Assembly: GCF_022682495.2 (NCBI RefSeq)
Contig: NC_071394.1
Span: 28,988,470 to 29,052,469, forward strand
Origin: Desmodus rotundus
Taxonomy: Eukaryota; Chordata; Mammalia; Chiroptera; Phyllostomidae
Direction of reading: 5' to 3'
DNA: 64,000 nucleotides
In this document: positions 45,690 through 56,789 of the stretch, in pieces
Numbering within the stretch: the stretch's first letter is position 1
How the letters are laid out: the number at the start of each line of letters is the position of its first letter
Translations under genes and position numbers: made by a program
Notes under the pieces: model-generated
What the model saw: only the letters and a program-made list of their open reading frames with translations
Told to the model about the DNA's origin: nothing
Database searches by the model: none

Positions 45690-45895
45690 ACAGACATTTA
45701 GTGAGTGTTACTATGTGTCACATACTTTACATTGTACTTTATATGTGTTATCTCATTAAATCCATATAACCAACCCACAAAGCAGTGATAATTATGTAGG
45801 GGACTTGCCCAGTCACCAGCTGGTAATGGATGGGACTAGGACTGAAATCTAAGGGTATCCTCAGAGTCTAAGGCTTGATTACTGCATTTGGCAGT
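45690..45895 (-). repeat. MIR (minus strand)
   Basis: ATGTGTTATCTCATTAAATCC, TGATAATTATGTAGGGGAC, TTGCCCAGTCACCAGCTGG and CTAAGGCTTGATTACTGC follow antisense MIR. Confidence 0.8.
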
Positions 45896-45904
45896 GACTT
45901 CAGA

Positions 45905-46480
45905 GGTGTTTCAGTTTTATTGCTGCATAATATGCCACCTCAATTTTAGTGATATAAAACAACAACCATTTTATTATGCTCATGGATTTCAGTGGGTTAT
46001 AAAGTCACAAAATGTCACAGCAGCAATAGTTTACCATTGTTCCATGGTATCTGGGCCTCAGCTGGGCAGACTAAAAGTCTGGGAAGACTCAACAGCAGGG
46101 GGTTAGGGGGCTATCCTACTCACATATCTCATGGTTGATTCTGACTATTGGCTAGGACCTCAGCTGGGGCTGTTATCCAAAACACCCACATGTGGACTTT
46201 CCATGTGGCTGCTTGAATTTCCTCACAGCTTGGTGTGTGGGTTTCAAGAGCAAACATCCCTCAAAGAACCAGGCTTCAGCTGCATAGTTTTTTATAACCT
46301 ATCTTTGAAAGTCACATGGTGTCATTTACAAGCTCCAATCTCACACCAGATTCAAAGAAGGGATGATAACCACCATTCTCAGTGGAAGGAGTGTCAAAAT
46401 CATATTGTAAGAACATGTGGGACTATAAAATACAATCTGCCACATTCCACCTTCAGACCACAATAATTCACGTTACTCCC
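45905..46480 (-). mobile_element. Ancient LTR-like repeat (minus strand)
   Basis: TTTATTGCTGCATAATATGCCACC, AAAACAACAACCATTTTATT, GGGCCTCAGCTGGGCAG and AATCTGCCACATTCC match, in antisense, the same old MaLR/ERVL-like LTR family as the copy at 49850-50340. Confidence 0.62.
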
Positions 46481-46527
46481 ACATGCAAAATACACTCATC
46501 CTCTTCTTCAAGATCCCCAAGTCATCC

Positions 46528-46580
46528 CATTATCATCATCATCATCATCACCACCACCACCATCACCATCATCATCATCT
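46528..46580. repeat. (ATC/ACC)n trinucleotide array
   Basis: About 17 trinucleotide units, TCA then CCA then TCA types. Frames across it encode runs of I, T or H and are not genes. Confidence 0.92.
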
Positions 46581-46584
46581 TGAA

Positions 46585-47095
46585 GTCCAGAATCTCATCA
46601 TTTAAATCAGATATAGCATGGATGCAGGCTCTTTTTTTTGTGCAGCAACTCTGGTGCAGTTTTTCTAAAGACCACTGAACTAAAGAGACAAATTATCCAC
46701 CTCCTTCTTTCTCCATCCAGCATACATTTGTGGGACAGACATTAGGTAAATGTGGTAGCACTCCCATTTGAAAAATAAGTAACACAGCAGTTACTGGTCC
46801 ATAGCAATTTTGAAATTGAAATGTTCCTTGATTAGGCACTTGTCAGTTCCTTGGTTAAGGCTCAGTCTTACTGCTTGAAAATTGGTCTCTTGGCTCTTGG
46901 TTTTACCCTCTGAGTTAGCCTTCCTTTTCTATAAGAAACTGCTGGTGTTTGCCACTGAGTAATTTTTTCAGCTGATTCTTTGCCCATAGTAGTTCAAAGG
47001 TCAAATGCCTTCTGTCTCTGTTCTTTCAACCCAAATACAGTATAATTATTTAAAAGACTTTGCAGATCTCCTGTGTGTCTATTTACTCCATTAGA
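46585..47095. other. Unassigned DNA
   Basis: No repeat or exon recognised. Confidence 0.4.
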
Positions 47096-47108
47096 CAAAA
47101 GCCACATT

Positions 47109-48090
47109 TTTTTTACATTTAACATATTTATTAAGTGCCTACTATGTGCCAGATGTATAAGAAAACCAGTGTAAATATCTTGTGGATGAAAGTATGCAAT
47201 ACTTTAAACACATTTTTTACTTTTGAAAGACTTTTTCCCTTTCAGATGATAGAGGGAAACTAGAAATATGTCAAGGTTTACTTCATATTGTAGAAAAGAT
47301 ACTCATGCTTGTCAAATTCCACTAGCTGGCATTATTGTTGTTCTGTGGATAAGTGCATACAAAAGGCGCTTAGATAGTTATTTGGATGTTGGTCTCATAA
47401 ATCATAACTTGCTTGTTGCATGTTTATGAAGATGCAGAAAGGACTCTTCAGAGGATGCTATTACATCGTTGATATTAAATTCAACCTCAAAGTATTTTGT
47501 TTTAACGATTAAGGTGACAAACACAACAAATTTTGCAGTTAGTCCTTTGGCATGGTAAGTTTCATCATCTTCAGGGTTCATGTACTCAAAGCAATGAATA
47601 GTAAAATGATGACCAGGTGTGTCAGGTGATTCTGGTGGTAGACGAGTAGATGCAGGAAATATTCCAGAGGCACTAGGAACACATTCTTAACTTCTTCAAG
47701 ATTAGGCTGGGAGCTGGAGGTTTTGGTGTATAAACCCTGCAACTGTTGTTAGCAATGTATCTCTATCAAACAGATATGGCGACAGGCTGCAGATAACCTC
47801 CATCTGATGAGAAGTCTTCCTGGAGAGCTGAGGTCACATCACCCACACCTGTAGGGTCATACTTTTCCTCCAGGAAGCATGCTTTTCCAGGTTACCATCT
47901 TAGCTGACTGACTCTGGAGAACAGGGTCTTGATGTTGTTTGGGAAAAGTTTGTTTCCAGTGGGTGACTCCACACAGGGGCTTGGCTGGATGGAGACAAAA
48001 GTCATGTTGGTGAAACTGTTTGAGATAAACCCTTTCTTTCTTAGGCTCCCTTGGAGACTATTGTGGGACAATACCCTTGTGGTTCTTAAG
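47109..48090 (-). pseudogene. NUDT7P: Processed pseudogene of NUDT7 (peroxisomal CoA diphosphatase)
   Basis: NUDT7 is a peroxisomal Nudix hydrolase that splits coenzyme A and acyl-CoAs. The minus strand here carries its reading in fragments without introns. The C-terminal block (about 47402-47600) reads EYMNPEDDETYHAKGLTAKF then FEVEFNINDVIASSEESFL and ends ATSKL with a TGA at 47402-47404; NUDT7 family members end SRL or SKL, a peroxisomal targeting signal. The middle (about 47800-47891) keeps PGKACFLEEKYDPT in line with the start of the Nudix box, but the catalytic REXXEE residues are lost. A TAA interrupts at 47892-47894, with further shifts. A retrocopy is supported by AATAAA on the minus strand (47127-47132), a short A tail at 47107-47114 and a direct repeat AGCCACATT at 47100-47108 and 48091-48099, starting AA on the sense strand as L1 endonuclease prefers. 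The 5' end is probably truncated or very diverged. Confidence 0.87.
47127..47132 (-). promoter_or_regulatory. Poly(A) signal of the NUDT7 retrocopy
   Basis: AATAAA on the minus strand, 12-13 nt before the A run, as in a normal mRNA 3' end. Confidence 0.65.
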
Positions 48091-48235
48091 AGCCACATTG
48101 TTTAAAAAGAGAATCTATGAAGTATATCCTTAAATCCTTAGAAGTCCTGTTGCCTATTTGAAATATTTTATGAGGTTTTAACAAAGGATCTTAGAATCCC
48201 ACCCTGGATTTGATCTGCAAATGGTAAAAAGTCAT

Positions 48236-48337
48236 TTATTCAGGTGATATTATCCAAATGAATTAATAAAGAGTTACAAGTAGCTCTTATTCAAGTGATA
48301 TAACCCAAATGAATTAATAAAGAGCTATAAGTATTTT
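48236..48337. repeat. 51-bp tandem duplication
   Basis: Two adjacent 51-bp units, both containing CCAAATGAATTAATAAAGAG. They differ at roughly nine positions, mostly in the last third. Confidence 0.92.
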
Positions 48338-48339
48338 TG

Positions 48340-49330
48340 TTGAACAACAAAAAATCCAAGCAGGGACATCCAGGAAAGAAAAAATCCAGAAGAGGAAGAA
48401 AGAGAACAGAGAATCTGCCACAGCAGGATGCAGAGGGATTCAAGGCAGCAAATCAGATGGCTGTACAATCTGGAGCTAAATATAGCCAGACTGGTCAACA
48501 TCTACTAGCAGAGGGATGACACTGATTCTCCCAGTAATAGCTCTAGGTCACTATTCCCGTAGCATCGTACTCAATGGGTTGCCTATGCAACACCTTTCCT
48601 TGTTCAAATAATAACCTTTTAGTGGATGGAGGGCTGTTTGGATTTCTAAATGCCCTTCTAATCCCCTGTCCTTTTAATCCTCTGAGCTTTGTAGATGCTT
48701 ACACAAAACTCCTTAAGGCCTTATCTCATCTTTCTGTTGCATTGTCCACTCTAGCCTGGCCCAATATTTATTTATTTCTTTAAATTTAATTTTATAAGTT
48801 GCTCTAATATTTATATCATTCAACATATGAGAAAGTATCAATAGATTTGCCAAGAAATTCTCCCTCCCATCCTTGTCCTTGTTCCACTTCTTCATAGGGA
48901 ACCACTGGCCTTAGGTATCACCGTTTCTTGTGTATTGTTCTAGAGTTTCTTCATGTTAAACAAAAATGCAGGTCTTTATGTTCTTACTTACCCTCACCTC
49001 CTGCCTTTTTTTTTAAACCCAAACATAGCATATTATGTTCTGCATCTTGCTTTTTTCATTTAATTATGTCTCTTGGATCTCTTGGAGATTTTTTGTCTCA
49101 CATCATTACATAATGAATTTGTCTGTCTGCCCGTAATACAGGTTGTAAAAAAATTCTTAAAGCTCACCAATTGGGAAGCATGGGATAGAACATAGATATT
49201 GTGATTAGGACCAACATGAGTTTGAAAGTCTTCCTTCCTATTTAAAAACTACTGGGAACATCCCCTGATCTTTTCTAACCAATGTCCATCTTTAAAGTGG
49301 TGATAATAATACCTGATCTGGTTCTGGAAG
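48340..49330. other. Unassigned DNA
   Basis: Weak L1M-like text near 49000-49110 (GCATATTATGTTCTGCATCTTGC). No exon recognised. Confidence 0.4.
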
Positions 49331-49351
49331 AGCTTAAGATGTCCCTCCTAG

Positions 49352-49728
49352 CTTATACCCTTTGCAACAGCATGGATGGAACTGGAGAGCATTATGCTAA
49401 GTGAAATAAGCCAGACGGTGAGGGACAAATACCATATGATATCACCCTTAACTGGAACATAATCAATAGAAGAAAAAAGCAAACAAAATACAACCAGAGA
49501 CATTGAGGTTGGGAACAGTCTAGCAGTGACCGGGGGGGGGGGGTGGGGTGGGGACAGTGGGAAGAGGGGATTGCAGGAACTATTATAAAGGGCACATGGA
49601 CAAAATCGGGGGGGATGGTGGAGGTGGGGGAGGGAGGTGGGTTCAGCTGGGGTGGGGTGGAGGGATGGGGAGAAAAGGCATACAACTGTAACTGAATAAC
49701 AATAAAAAGAAAAAAAAAAGAAAAAAAA
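49352..49728 (+). mobile_element. Young 5'-truncated L1 insertion
   Basis: The insert starts in the last part of ORF2 (GCATGGATGGAACTGGAGAG, AAATACCATATGATATCACC), goes through a G-rich 3'UTR with a 10-G run and ends ACTGTAACTGAATAAC, AATAAA and a long A tail with single G interruptions. A perfect 16-bp duplication, AAGATGTCCCTCCTAG, is at 49336-49351 and 49729-49744. The perfect TSD and long tail make it one of the youngest insertions here. Confidence 0.96.
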
Positions 49729-49849
49729 AAGATGTCCCTCCTAGACAGGCTCCAACTGACATTTGGTGGTACTTAACAGGAACAGTGACAATACCAGATC
49801 TTAGACTGAAGCGCGTGTGATGGCTCAGATGCATTGGCCACTGTGGTAG

Positions 49850-50340
49850 AGCGTATACAGCCCCGATTCTTCACCATTTCCCGTATCTGTGTCATTTGCC
49901 CAGTGAGTTTGTATTCCCCCTACTAAATGGATGGGGCCACATGATTTACTTTGATTAATAGAAAGAGGTGGCATGGCAATGGTAATTGAAAAATGAATCA
50001 ATCAATCCATTGATCAATCAACAAAATGGCAAGTGTGAAAGTGATAGGCCTCATTTGTACGAGGCCTGTGTGCTTCCACTCTTCTTTTAGTAACCTGCCG
50101 TGCTATGAGGAGAACTGTCCGGGTAACCCTCTGGTCCTACAATGAGGACAAAACCCATGTAGGGCAGAGCCGGTCAGGCTGGACCATCTCAGTCAAACCA
50201 CCCTTCCTGGGTCCAGCCTAGATCAGCTGACTCCCAGACAACCCACAGGTATGGGAGCCAAAGAAGTGGTTAAAATTAAACACTATGATATTGTGGTTAT
50301 TTGTTATAAAGCAACAGCAAGCCAGTACAATTATACTTCA
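49850..50340 (+). mobile_element. Ancient LTR-like repeat (plus strand)
   Basis: GGCCTCATTTGTACGAGGCC, CCATCTCAGTCAAACC, TAGATCAGCTGACTCCCAGAC and TGTGGTTATTTGTTATAAAGCAAC follow the sense order of the family seen in antisense at 45905. Confidence 0.6.
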
Positions 50341-50344
50341 TCAA

Positions 50345-51050
50345 ATTCTGGAAAACTGTTGAAAAGTAACAGGAAATTCAGAAAAAGCCACAACTAGTTG
50401 AGTACTGATTTATCATATAGATACATAGGCAGGGTAGGGGTCAGGGAGATCAAGACATGAAACGGTTAGGTATGTTTACAATGCAGCCAAACAGGGATGA
50501 GGAGGGGAGATATAAATTGTCCACAAATATTTGGAGTACAACTCTCAGGGGTAGGGTAAACAGTTTACTGAGCTCCAAGAGGAAACATCTAGGAAAAGTG
50601 ATCAAAGCTGAGCCAAGAAAAAATTAAATTGGAGCAGGAAAAATTCTTCATAAGATTTGCATCACTCCTGCTCCTGGGGAAGCATCAGAGGCCCCTTTGC
50701 TCTAATACTTTAAAGTTTAACTGAGCAAAGGACTAGAAACATATTGTGAAAGTAACCTCTGGCCAACTGGATGGGGGCGAGAATCAGAGGCCAGCAAACG
50801 GAGCATTTAAATCTCACTAGACAGACGGGCATCTATTTTGTCCCCAGTGATCTTCCTGCTGTCTCATTGGATCAGTCTGTGAATTTTAGACAACTTAAAA
50901 GAGGAAATATTGGAAATAATCTCATGACTCAGAACACTTTCCTTTAAAATTAGACATAAGACACAAGCATAACCACAAGGAGCTGAGGTTAATGGAGAAA
51001 AGTCAGGTCGGTCTTTTGGTGGTGGTGGTAGTTGTTTTTAATCTCACCAG
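50345..51050. other. Unassigned DNA
   Basis: No repeat or exon recognised. Confidence 0.4.
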
Positions 51051-51057
51051 AGGGTAT

Positions 51058-51250
51058 GTTTTTTTAACTGATTTTTTTAGAGAGAGTGGAAAAGAGAGAG
51101 AGAGAAAAACATGCATCTGCTGCTTGCCCTACGTGCCCTGATGGGGGATCAAACCCACCACCTAGGCTGCACCCTGACCGGGAATTGACCCTGCACCCTT
51201 TTTGGTGTACAGGATGACGCTTCAGCCGGCTGAGCCACATGGCCAAAGCT
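51058..51250 (-). mobile_element. Diverged VES-type SINE (minus strand)
   Basis: T-rich start, GAGAGAGAAAAACATGC body, TGCCCTGATGGGGGATCAAACC and an end CAGCCGGCTGAGCCACATGG. The second half differs from the other VES copies (CTGACCGGGAATTGACCC), so it belongs to another subfamily or is older. Confidence 0.8.
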
Positions 51251-51262
51251 CAGATTTGTCTT

Positions 51263-51323
51263 TTTTTTTTTTAAATTATTTTATTGCTGTTCAATTACAG
51301 TTGTCTGCTTTCCCCCCACCACT
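51263..51323 (-). mobile_element. Very short L1 3' tail insertion (minus)
   Basis: Only T run, TTATTGCTGTTCAATTACAG and TTGTCTGC remain (61 bp): the reverse of an L1 end with AATAAA-like tail. Flanks AGATTTGTCTT (51252-51262) and AGATGTGTCTT (51324-51334) form a TSD with one change. Confidence 0.78.
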
Positions 51324-51339
51324 AGATGTGTCTTTTTAA

Positions 51340-52305
51340 AGACGGCACACGGCCTGGATCTCTCATCCTATCGCCGACGGCCAACCCGGGCAGAGACCTC
51401 GTTGTCATTGCAGGTGTTCGGGCAGGCTGGCAAATACTGGGCTGAGAGGGTTTTCCTTCTACCTTTCTTTCTTCCTTCCTTTTTTTTTTTTTTTTTGAAG
51501 TGTAACAGCAAGATTGAACATTTCAGGGAAAAGTAATTCCAAAAGAAGTTCGTGTTCCCTGGATAAATACAGGCTTTCAATACTCCAAACAGCTATTCTA
51601 ATTTCTTCTTCAGGAAACACATTTTATTCTAAAAGACCCATTTAGAAGCCTTTCTTGCAATTTGGAGAGCCGAATAGTCTGTTGGTTATACAGGAATGAA
51701 TTTTATGGGAGTGTTGTCGGGCTTCCTTTGGTGGGGAGGAATTCACAAGGGGCAGGGCAACACAATGTACCTTCTTGCCATTAGCTAGGAAGGAAATGTT
51801 CTGCTTTAGTTTTAACGGGGGTTGGGGCTGTGTGGATAGCTTCTCCTGCTATTAGTAATAATGTACCTCATATTGCTTTAAAAAATAATTTGAAGGCTTA
51901 TGCTGAATGAATTCCTTCCAGAGTCTGGAAACAGATACCTGGGAGTCTTGGACACAGTCTCCTTCCAAGGGTTGATTGAATTAAAACAGTTGCTTCCTCC
52001 TGGTTGTTTTCTGTGATCTTGCTTAGAATTAATTATCTTGACTTTCATGGGTTAATATGAAAAAAAAACCTAGAACACTTAAAAAACAGAGCACTGTTGT
52101 TTCTAGGGGTTAAGTGTTTTAGTAACAGCAGGCAAAGACTAGATTCTAGGCCAACTGGTAACAATTCTGGAATGTAGGTTTGCGCATGTGTGAAAGCCTT
52201 CCCTATGTCAGTGGCAGCATACTCTCCTCTATTTGTATATGTGTCTGAAACACTTCAATCTTCCCCTCTTGTTTTACTAAACAAATAAAGACAATCTGTA
52301 CATTT
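51340..52305. other. Unassigned DNA
   Basis: A 16-nt T run near 51481-51496. The rest is unique-looking, with no exon recognised. Confidence 0.4.
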
Positions 52306-52322
52306 AAAAAATGACTAATTCA

Positions 52323-52508
52323 GCCCTGACTGGATAGCTCAGTTAGATAGACTGTTGTCTGGATATATCAAGGTTCAGGGTTCAATCCCCGGTCAGGGCA
52401 CATAGAAAAATCAACCAATGAATGCATAAATAAGTGGAACAACAAATCGATGTCCTTTCTTTTCTTTCTTTCTTTCTTTTTCTTCCTTCCTTCCTTCCTT
52501 CCTTCCTT

Positions 52509-52539
<31 letters not shown>

Positions 52540-52705
52540 CCTCCCTCCCTCCCTCCCTCCCTTTCTTTCTTCCTTCCTTCCTTCCTTCCTTCCTTCCTTC
52601 CTTCCTTCCTTCCTTCCTTCCTTCCTTCCTTTCTTCCTTCCTTCCTTCTTCTTCTTTCTTCTCTCTCCCTATCCTTCCATAAAATCAATCAATAAATTTT
52701 TTTTT
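52323..52705 (+). mobile_element. VES SINE (plus strand) with expanded pyrimidine tract
   Basis: This is the other VES subfamily: CCCTGACTGGATAGCTCAGTT (A-box region), GTTCAGGGTTCAATCCCC (B box), CACATAGAAAAATCAACC, AATGCATAAATAAGTGGAAC and the end AAAATCAATCAATAAAT. The duplication AAATGACTAATTCA at 52309-52322 against AAATGACTGATTCA at 52706-52719 bounds it. Its normally short pyrimidine stretch has grown to about 220 bp. Confidence 0.95.
52457..52675. repeat. Pyrimidine microsatellite (TTCC)n/(CT)n inside the SINE
   Basis: Blocks of TTTC, TTCC, CT, TCCC and a pure TTCC run of about 70 bp. Overlapping open frames on both strands (poly S/L/P or K/E/R/G) are caused by the repeat and are not genes. 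Confidence 0.97.
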
Positions 52706-53029
52706 AAATGACTGATTCAAAGTCACACACTACGTGAAAGAATTGGAGAGTTCTAGGATTAGAAAAAATGTTCTTATCACAAATGGAATCTTCTTTTATG
52801 ATAGGATCAGATGAACATAGAGGACATTTAAATCATCTATAATGTCACCACCCACTGAGAGATGAAGACCTCTCCCTGCCTGGAGACTGGCAGGATGAGT
52901 CATCCTGGAGTTAGTTATTTCAGCCTCCCTTGCCATCCCTTATTCCCCAAGACTCTCTGACTTAATCTCTTTGCCTTCAAAGTCCAAATTCTTAAATCTG
53001 CTATACTCTGCCCTCCAGAACTCAAGGTT

Positions 53030-54290
53030 AGTCATTGATCTTGTATCCTCAGCTTCTCTGAAATTTCCCTTCACTTTCTTGTTCTGACAGCTGAACCCTA
53101 GCCCCCCTCTGCCTTCCTCTCACAGAGTGGCTGCCTTCTTTTCTATACCCTTCATACCAAAGAACCTAGATGTGGGTTTGATGTCCTCCTTCTCCTCAAT
53201 GCCACCTCCAGACCATTCTCCTTGTCTTCTCGCTGCAGACCCTGGCTTTGAATCTCAATCATGTTGCACCCCCTATTTCTTCCATTGCAGCCATCTACCA
53301 GCTCTACCTTCCCCATTCCTCATTCCTTGGGGCATGTTCAATGTCATGCTTTCTATCAGGAATATAATCATTCTTGCTCTAAATCTTGGAGGTTTTCAGT
53401 ATCCAGGTAAGTAACTATTCTAGTACTTTCACCTCTGTTTCTTGACTTCCTCTCTTCCAATGATCTTGTCCTCTACCCTGTCTCAGCCTTCACTTCAAGG
53501 TCATGCTCTAGACCTCACCATTACCAGTAACCATGCCACATCGACAATACCAGTCTTTATTTTTTTGCACTTTACCCCCTCTAGTATCCCAATGACAAAA
53601 CGTCTTCAGCACCACTGCCATGTACAATCCATTGGGCCTATCACTTTGCATGGTCTTTACAACACTCTCATATCCTCACCTCCCTCCTTACCTTACTGAC
53701 ATTCCATGGTCCAATTGGCATAGGGTCCCTTATACATACTCTTAAAATCCTTTCTTTTTCTTTCTCATCGTATTCTCTTGGCAAAAACTGCTTAAATCCA
53801 GCTGTCTGCTGATTCTCTGTCTGTTCAGCTGAGCATGTCTGGGGAGAAGCTCGTGTTCATGCTGACCGGAGTGCCTTTCAATTCATGGCCACTAACCCCA
53901 TGTGGGCCTTTATCGCTGCCTGGCAATCTCATTGCATTTTCTTACTTCATTTACACTCCCGCTCCCTGAGTGAGCTATTTTACATCTTTTCCTCTCTTCT
54001 CAAGTCTCTTCCACAATCCTTACTCTCAGCTTGCTGCCCATGTCATGAAGAGAAGGGAAGCAATTAGAAGAGGATTTCCACATTTCTATCGCTGTATCTA
54101 CCCACTTAACTGCATGCGTGTTCATACACCCGGCCTGCCCACCTCTGCGGATGAGTCGTCCATGCTCCAGCTCTGCACAAGCGAGCACTTCCGCTTTAGC
54201 ACAAGTTCCCCGCCCCTCTGTTCTACTCAGGGCATTGCCATTTTCGGTGTGCGTGGGAGGGGCGGGGAGAGGCCTCTGTCGATATAAAGT
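53030..54290 (+). repeat. L2/CR1-clade LINE ORF2 fragment, 5' half
   Basis: A long pyrimidine-rich coding-like text in sense: TCAAGGTCATGCTCTAGACCTCACC, ACTTTGCATGGTCTTTACAAC, ATGAAGAGAAGGGAAGCAATTAGAAG, GCCCACCTCTGCGGATGAG and CTACTCAGGGCATTGCC. It follows the order of the endonuclease-to-RT linker of L2-type elements. Many stops and shifts; short frames inside (for example 53127-53414) are pieces of it. Confidence 0.68.
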
Positions 54291-54324
54291 TTCTATTAAA
54301 ATGTATTATAAATTAATGGAGGTA

Positions 54325-54648
54325 CGACCACACATAAAACAAAAACGAGAGCAAACTAGGCAAACAACTAGAACATGAGGGTTGTCAATAAGGGAGTGGG
54401 AGGGGGAGAGGGGGGTAAAGGTACAGAGAATAAGTAGCATAGATGATAGGTGGAAAATAGACAGGGGGAGGGTAAAAATAGTGTAGGAAATGTAGAAGCC
54501 AAAGAACTTATAAGTATGACCCATGGACATGAACTATGGGGGGGGAATGTGGGAGGGAGGGGGGTGGGCAGGATGGAGTGGAGTGGGGGGGGAAATGGGA
54601 CAACTGTAATAGCATAATCAATAAATATATTAAAAAAAAAAGAAAAAA
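54325..54648 (+). mobile_element. HAL1-like 3' tail insertion
   Basis: Shares with 23830-24180 the text AGGCAAACAACTAGAAC, AAAGGTACAGAGAATAAGTAGC, GTATGACCCATGGACATGAAC and ACTGTAATAGCATAATC, then an A tail. A perfect 15-bp duplication, AAATTAATGGAGGTA, lies at 54310-54324 and 54649-54663. It is a young, 5'-truncated copy of the same ORF1-only family. Confidence 0.95.
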
Positions 54649-54664
54649 AAATTAATGGAGGTAT

Positions 54665-56785
54665 AGTGATTTGTTGTTGAAGAGTTAGGATAACAGAGAA
54701 GTTATTCTCTATTTATTGTTCCATCAGTGGAAGTGAAGGTCTTCGTGGTGACCAGACACCATTTCTCTTCCTGTTCAGATCCAGGGACCATCTCTTTGTG
54801 TTCTCCACCATCAAAGGTGATGCTTCTGGCTCGTTTCACATCTCCTATTACAAGTAAAGGAAGCAGGGCTGTAATTACTTTGCCAGGGCTCTTCATAACC
54901 TGCCTGTATTAAAATAGTATCAATCTTGCCTCTGCATTTCCCTAATAACACTTATTTAATGCTGGTTATCTTATCACTCATGAAGCTGTGTCGTTATGTT
55001 GCCTGTGAATGCTGGTGCCCAATGACTCTCTCCAAGGTTATTACTGTGCTTCAGTGCTGACCCCCACAATGCAAGTCTCACCCAGAGCATGCTGGAGAAT
55101 GTGAACAATGCTTCTTTTTCTAGTTATGCTAAATTCCTATTCAGACATTTATTGAATGAACATAGAAAAACTCGATCTTCTCTTGGGCACTTTAGGATGT
55201 AATCATTGCATTCCTACAATGTGATTTCTTTCAATGTCAATCCAACTCTGCCACACAGTAAGAAGGATGGAAGTAGAATGGAGAAGGGCGGTTTCCTTCA
55301 CCTCAGGGGCATCCTCTCCCCACCCCCTCACCATCCAGCATGACTTAAGATCAACTCGGGAGAGCATGCCATCACTACGTTGATTGGAGACTAGAGAGGA
55401 CATCAGCTGGAAGTGTCCATGGGTGCTGTGAGCAACTGTCCCAAAAAGACCTTAGAGGAGATAGGCATGTCCCCTCTGAGGACTGTGTGACACATTCAGT
55501 GGAGCCTCAGGGGGATAGAAGACTGCCCTGGGAACCATTTTCAGGGGCATACAGGATGAAAGGTGCCTGTCAACACCTCTTGCTGTGAACTTGAGGTGGC
55601 ACTGAAGAACACAGTTGGGAGAGAGTTGTCACATAGGCTCATGCACACCTGAAACTTGGTGGTAGACCACTGGTAACTCAGACTCCTGAATTCATCCTGT
55701 GTCCTACTCAGGTCATCCAAAATTAGCACATCAACACCATTCCTAGTGGGCTAATCTTCACAATTCTACAAAAGAAATACTGGTCTGGTGTGTGGGGAAT
55801 TATTCATCAGGCTGCTGTCCTGGAACTGAGATCCAACCATGGGTCCCCAGTATTCTGCCACAAGCATAGGTCCAAAAATCCTTTGGGGTACCTGATTGAC
55901 TCCATGTATGGGCTAGAGTGATGGAGAAAGCATGCCCTGGAGGGGAGAGACAGAGACCAGAGTCTATGCGGGTCCCTGTGCAGGCTTGGGGTTTCCTGTC
56001 CGGATCCCACCGCTGGCCCAAGCCAATGTCAAGGAGAGTGTTACCACAGACAGTCAGTTGAAGTCTGGGCAGTCAGCAGCAGGGTGAGCATGGGGCAGCT
56101 GGCCACTTCTGAGGGGTGGGCCTCGGGGTTGCACAGAAGGACTTAAGGGGGTGGGATACTGGGGCGCCTCCTTCCAACTGGCTCCCCTGGATGTGCAGCA
56201 TGGTGTCCAGTGTTGGGAGGCGGGCTGAGGGCGGGGGCAGCTCCAGGCTTCCTGACAGTGGGCCTTGCAGTCCTCCTTCCCTACTGACCATATATCATAG
56301 ACAGGGAGCATGAGGGAGTCTCCTCCATTGGCCAAGATGGCACAGGGGAGGTTCTTACATTGAATGCACCAAAGGCTGGAAAGAGGAATGGATAGGGCTC
56401 CAGCATGCTGACAGCTAGCAAGATAATTGGATAGAAAGAAAATAGCCCTCCCTTCCCTAACCCTATAAGAACTGCAGGCTTGAACAGGAAGGGGAGATGG
56501 TCTTTGAGATGAGAGTCCACCATTCTCCCAGATCGGGGAATGAGAATTACCTCTTTCCTTTTGCATTAGTACCAGGTTTTCCTTGTGGCAGGCAGCTGAA
56601 CCTGAGTTTTTGGTTTCAAGGTCACGTCTGGTGGTTACTAGGATATGAAGGTTAGACTTGGGGACACCTTGCCTAGATGGCTGCACACAAGTACAGAAAG
56701 CAGACTTAGAAAAATTGGAGGAAAACACTTTAAAATGTGGGGATCCCTCAGGTGTGGGGCCTGGGGTAAAGAGTCTGCTTACCTG
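54665..56785. other. Unassigned DNA with a 224-codon minus frame
   Basis: No named repeat. The longest open frame of the window (56054-56728, minus, 224 codons) lies here; it is rich in C, S and P, has no domain I know, and overlaps other open frames on both strands. I do not call it a gene. Confidence 0.4.
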
Positions 56786-56789
56786 GATC

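Noticed and set aside
46382..46678. 98-codon frame with an isoleucine/threonine run
   Set aside because: The run comes from the (ATC/ACC)n array; the rest is an old LTR.
49392..49834. Minus-strand proline/serine-rich frames
   Set aside because: Antisense of the G-rich L1 3'UTR.
52368..52695. Long open frames on both strands (81-106 codons)
   Set aside because: They are translations of a pyrimidine microsatellite inside a SINE; the residues are only those of the repeat.
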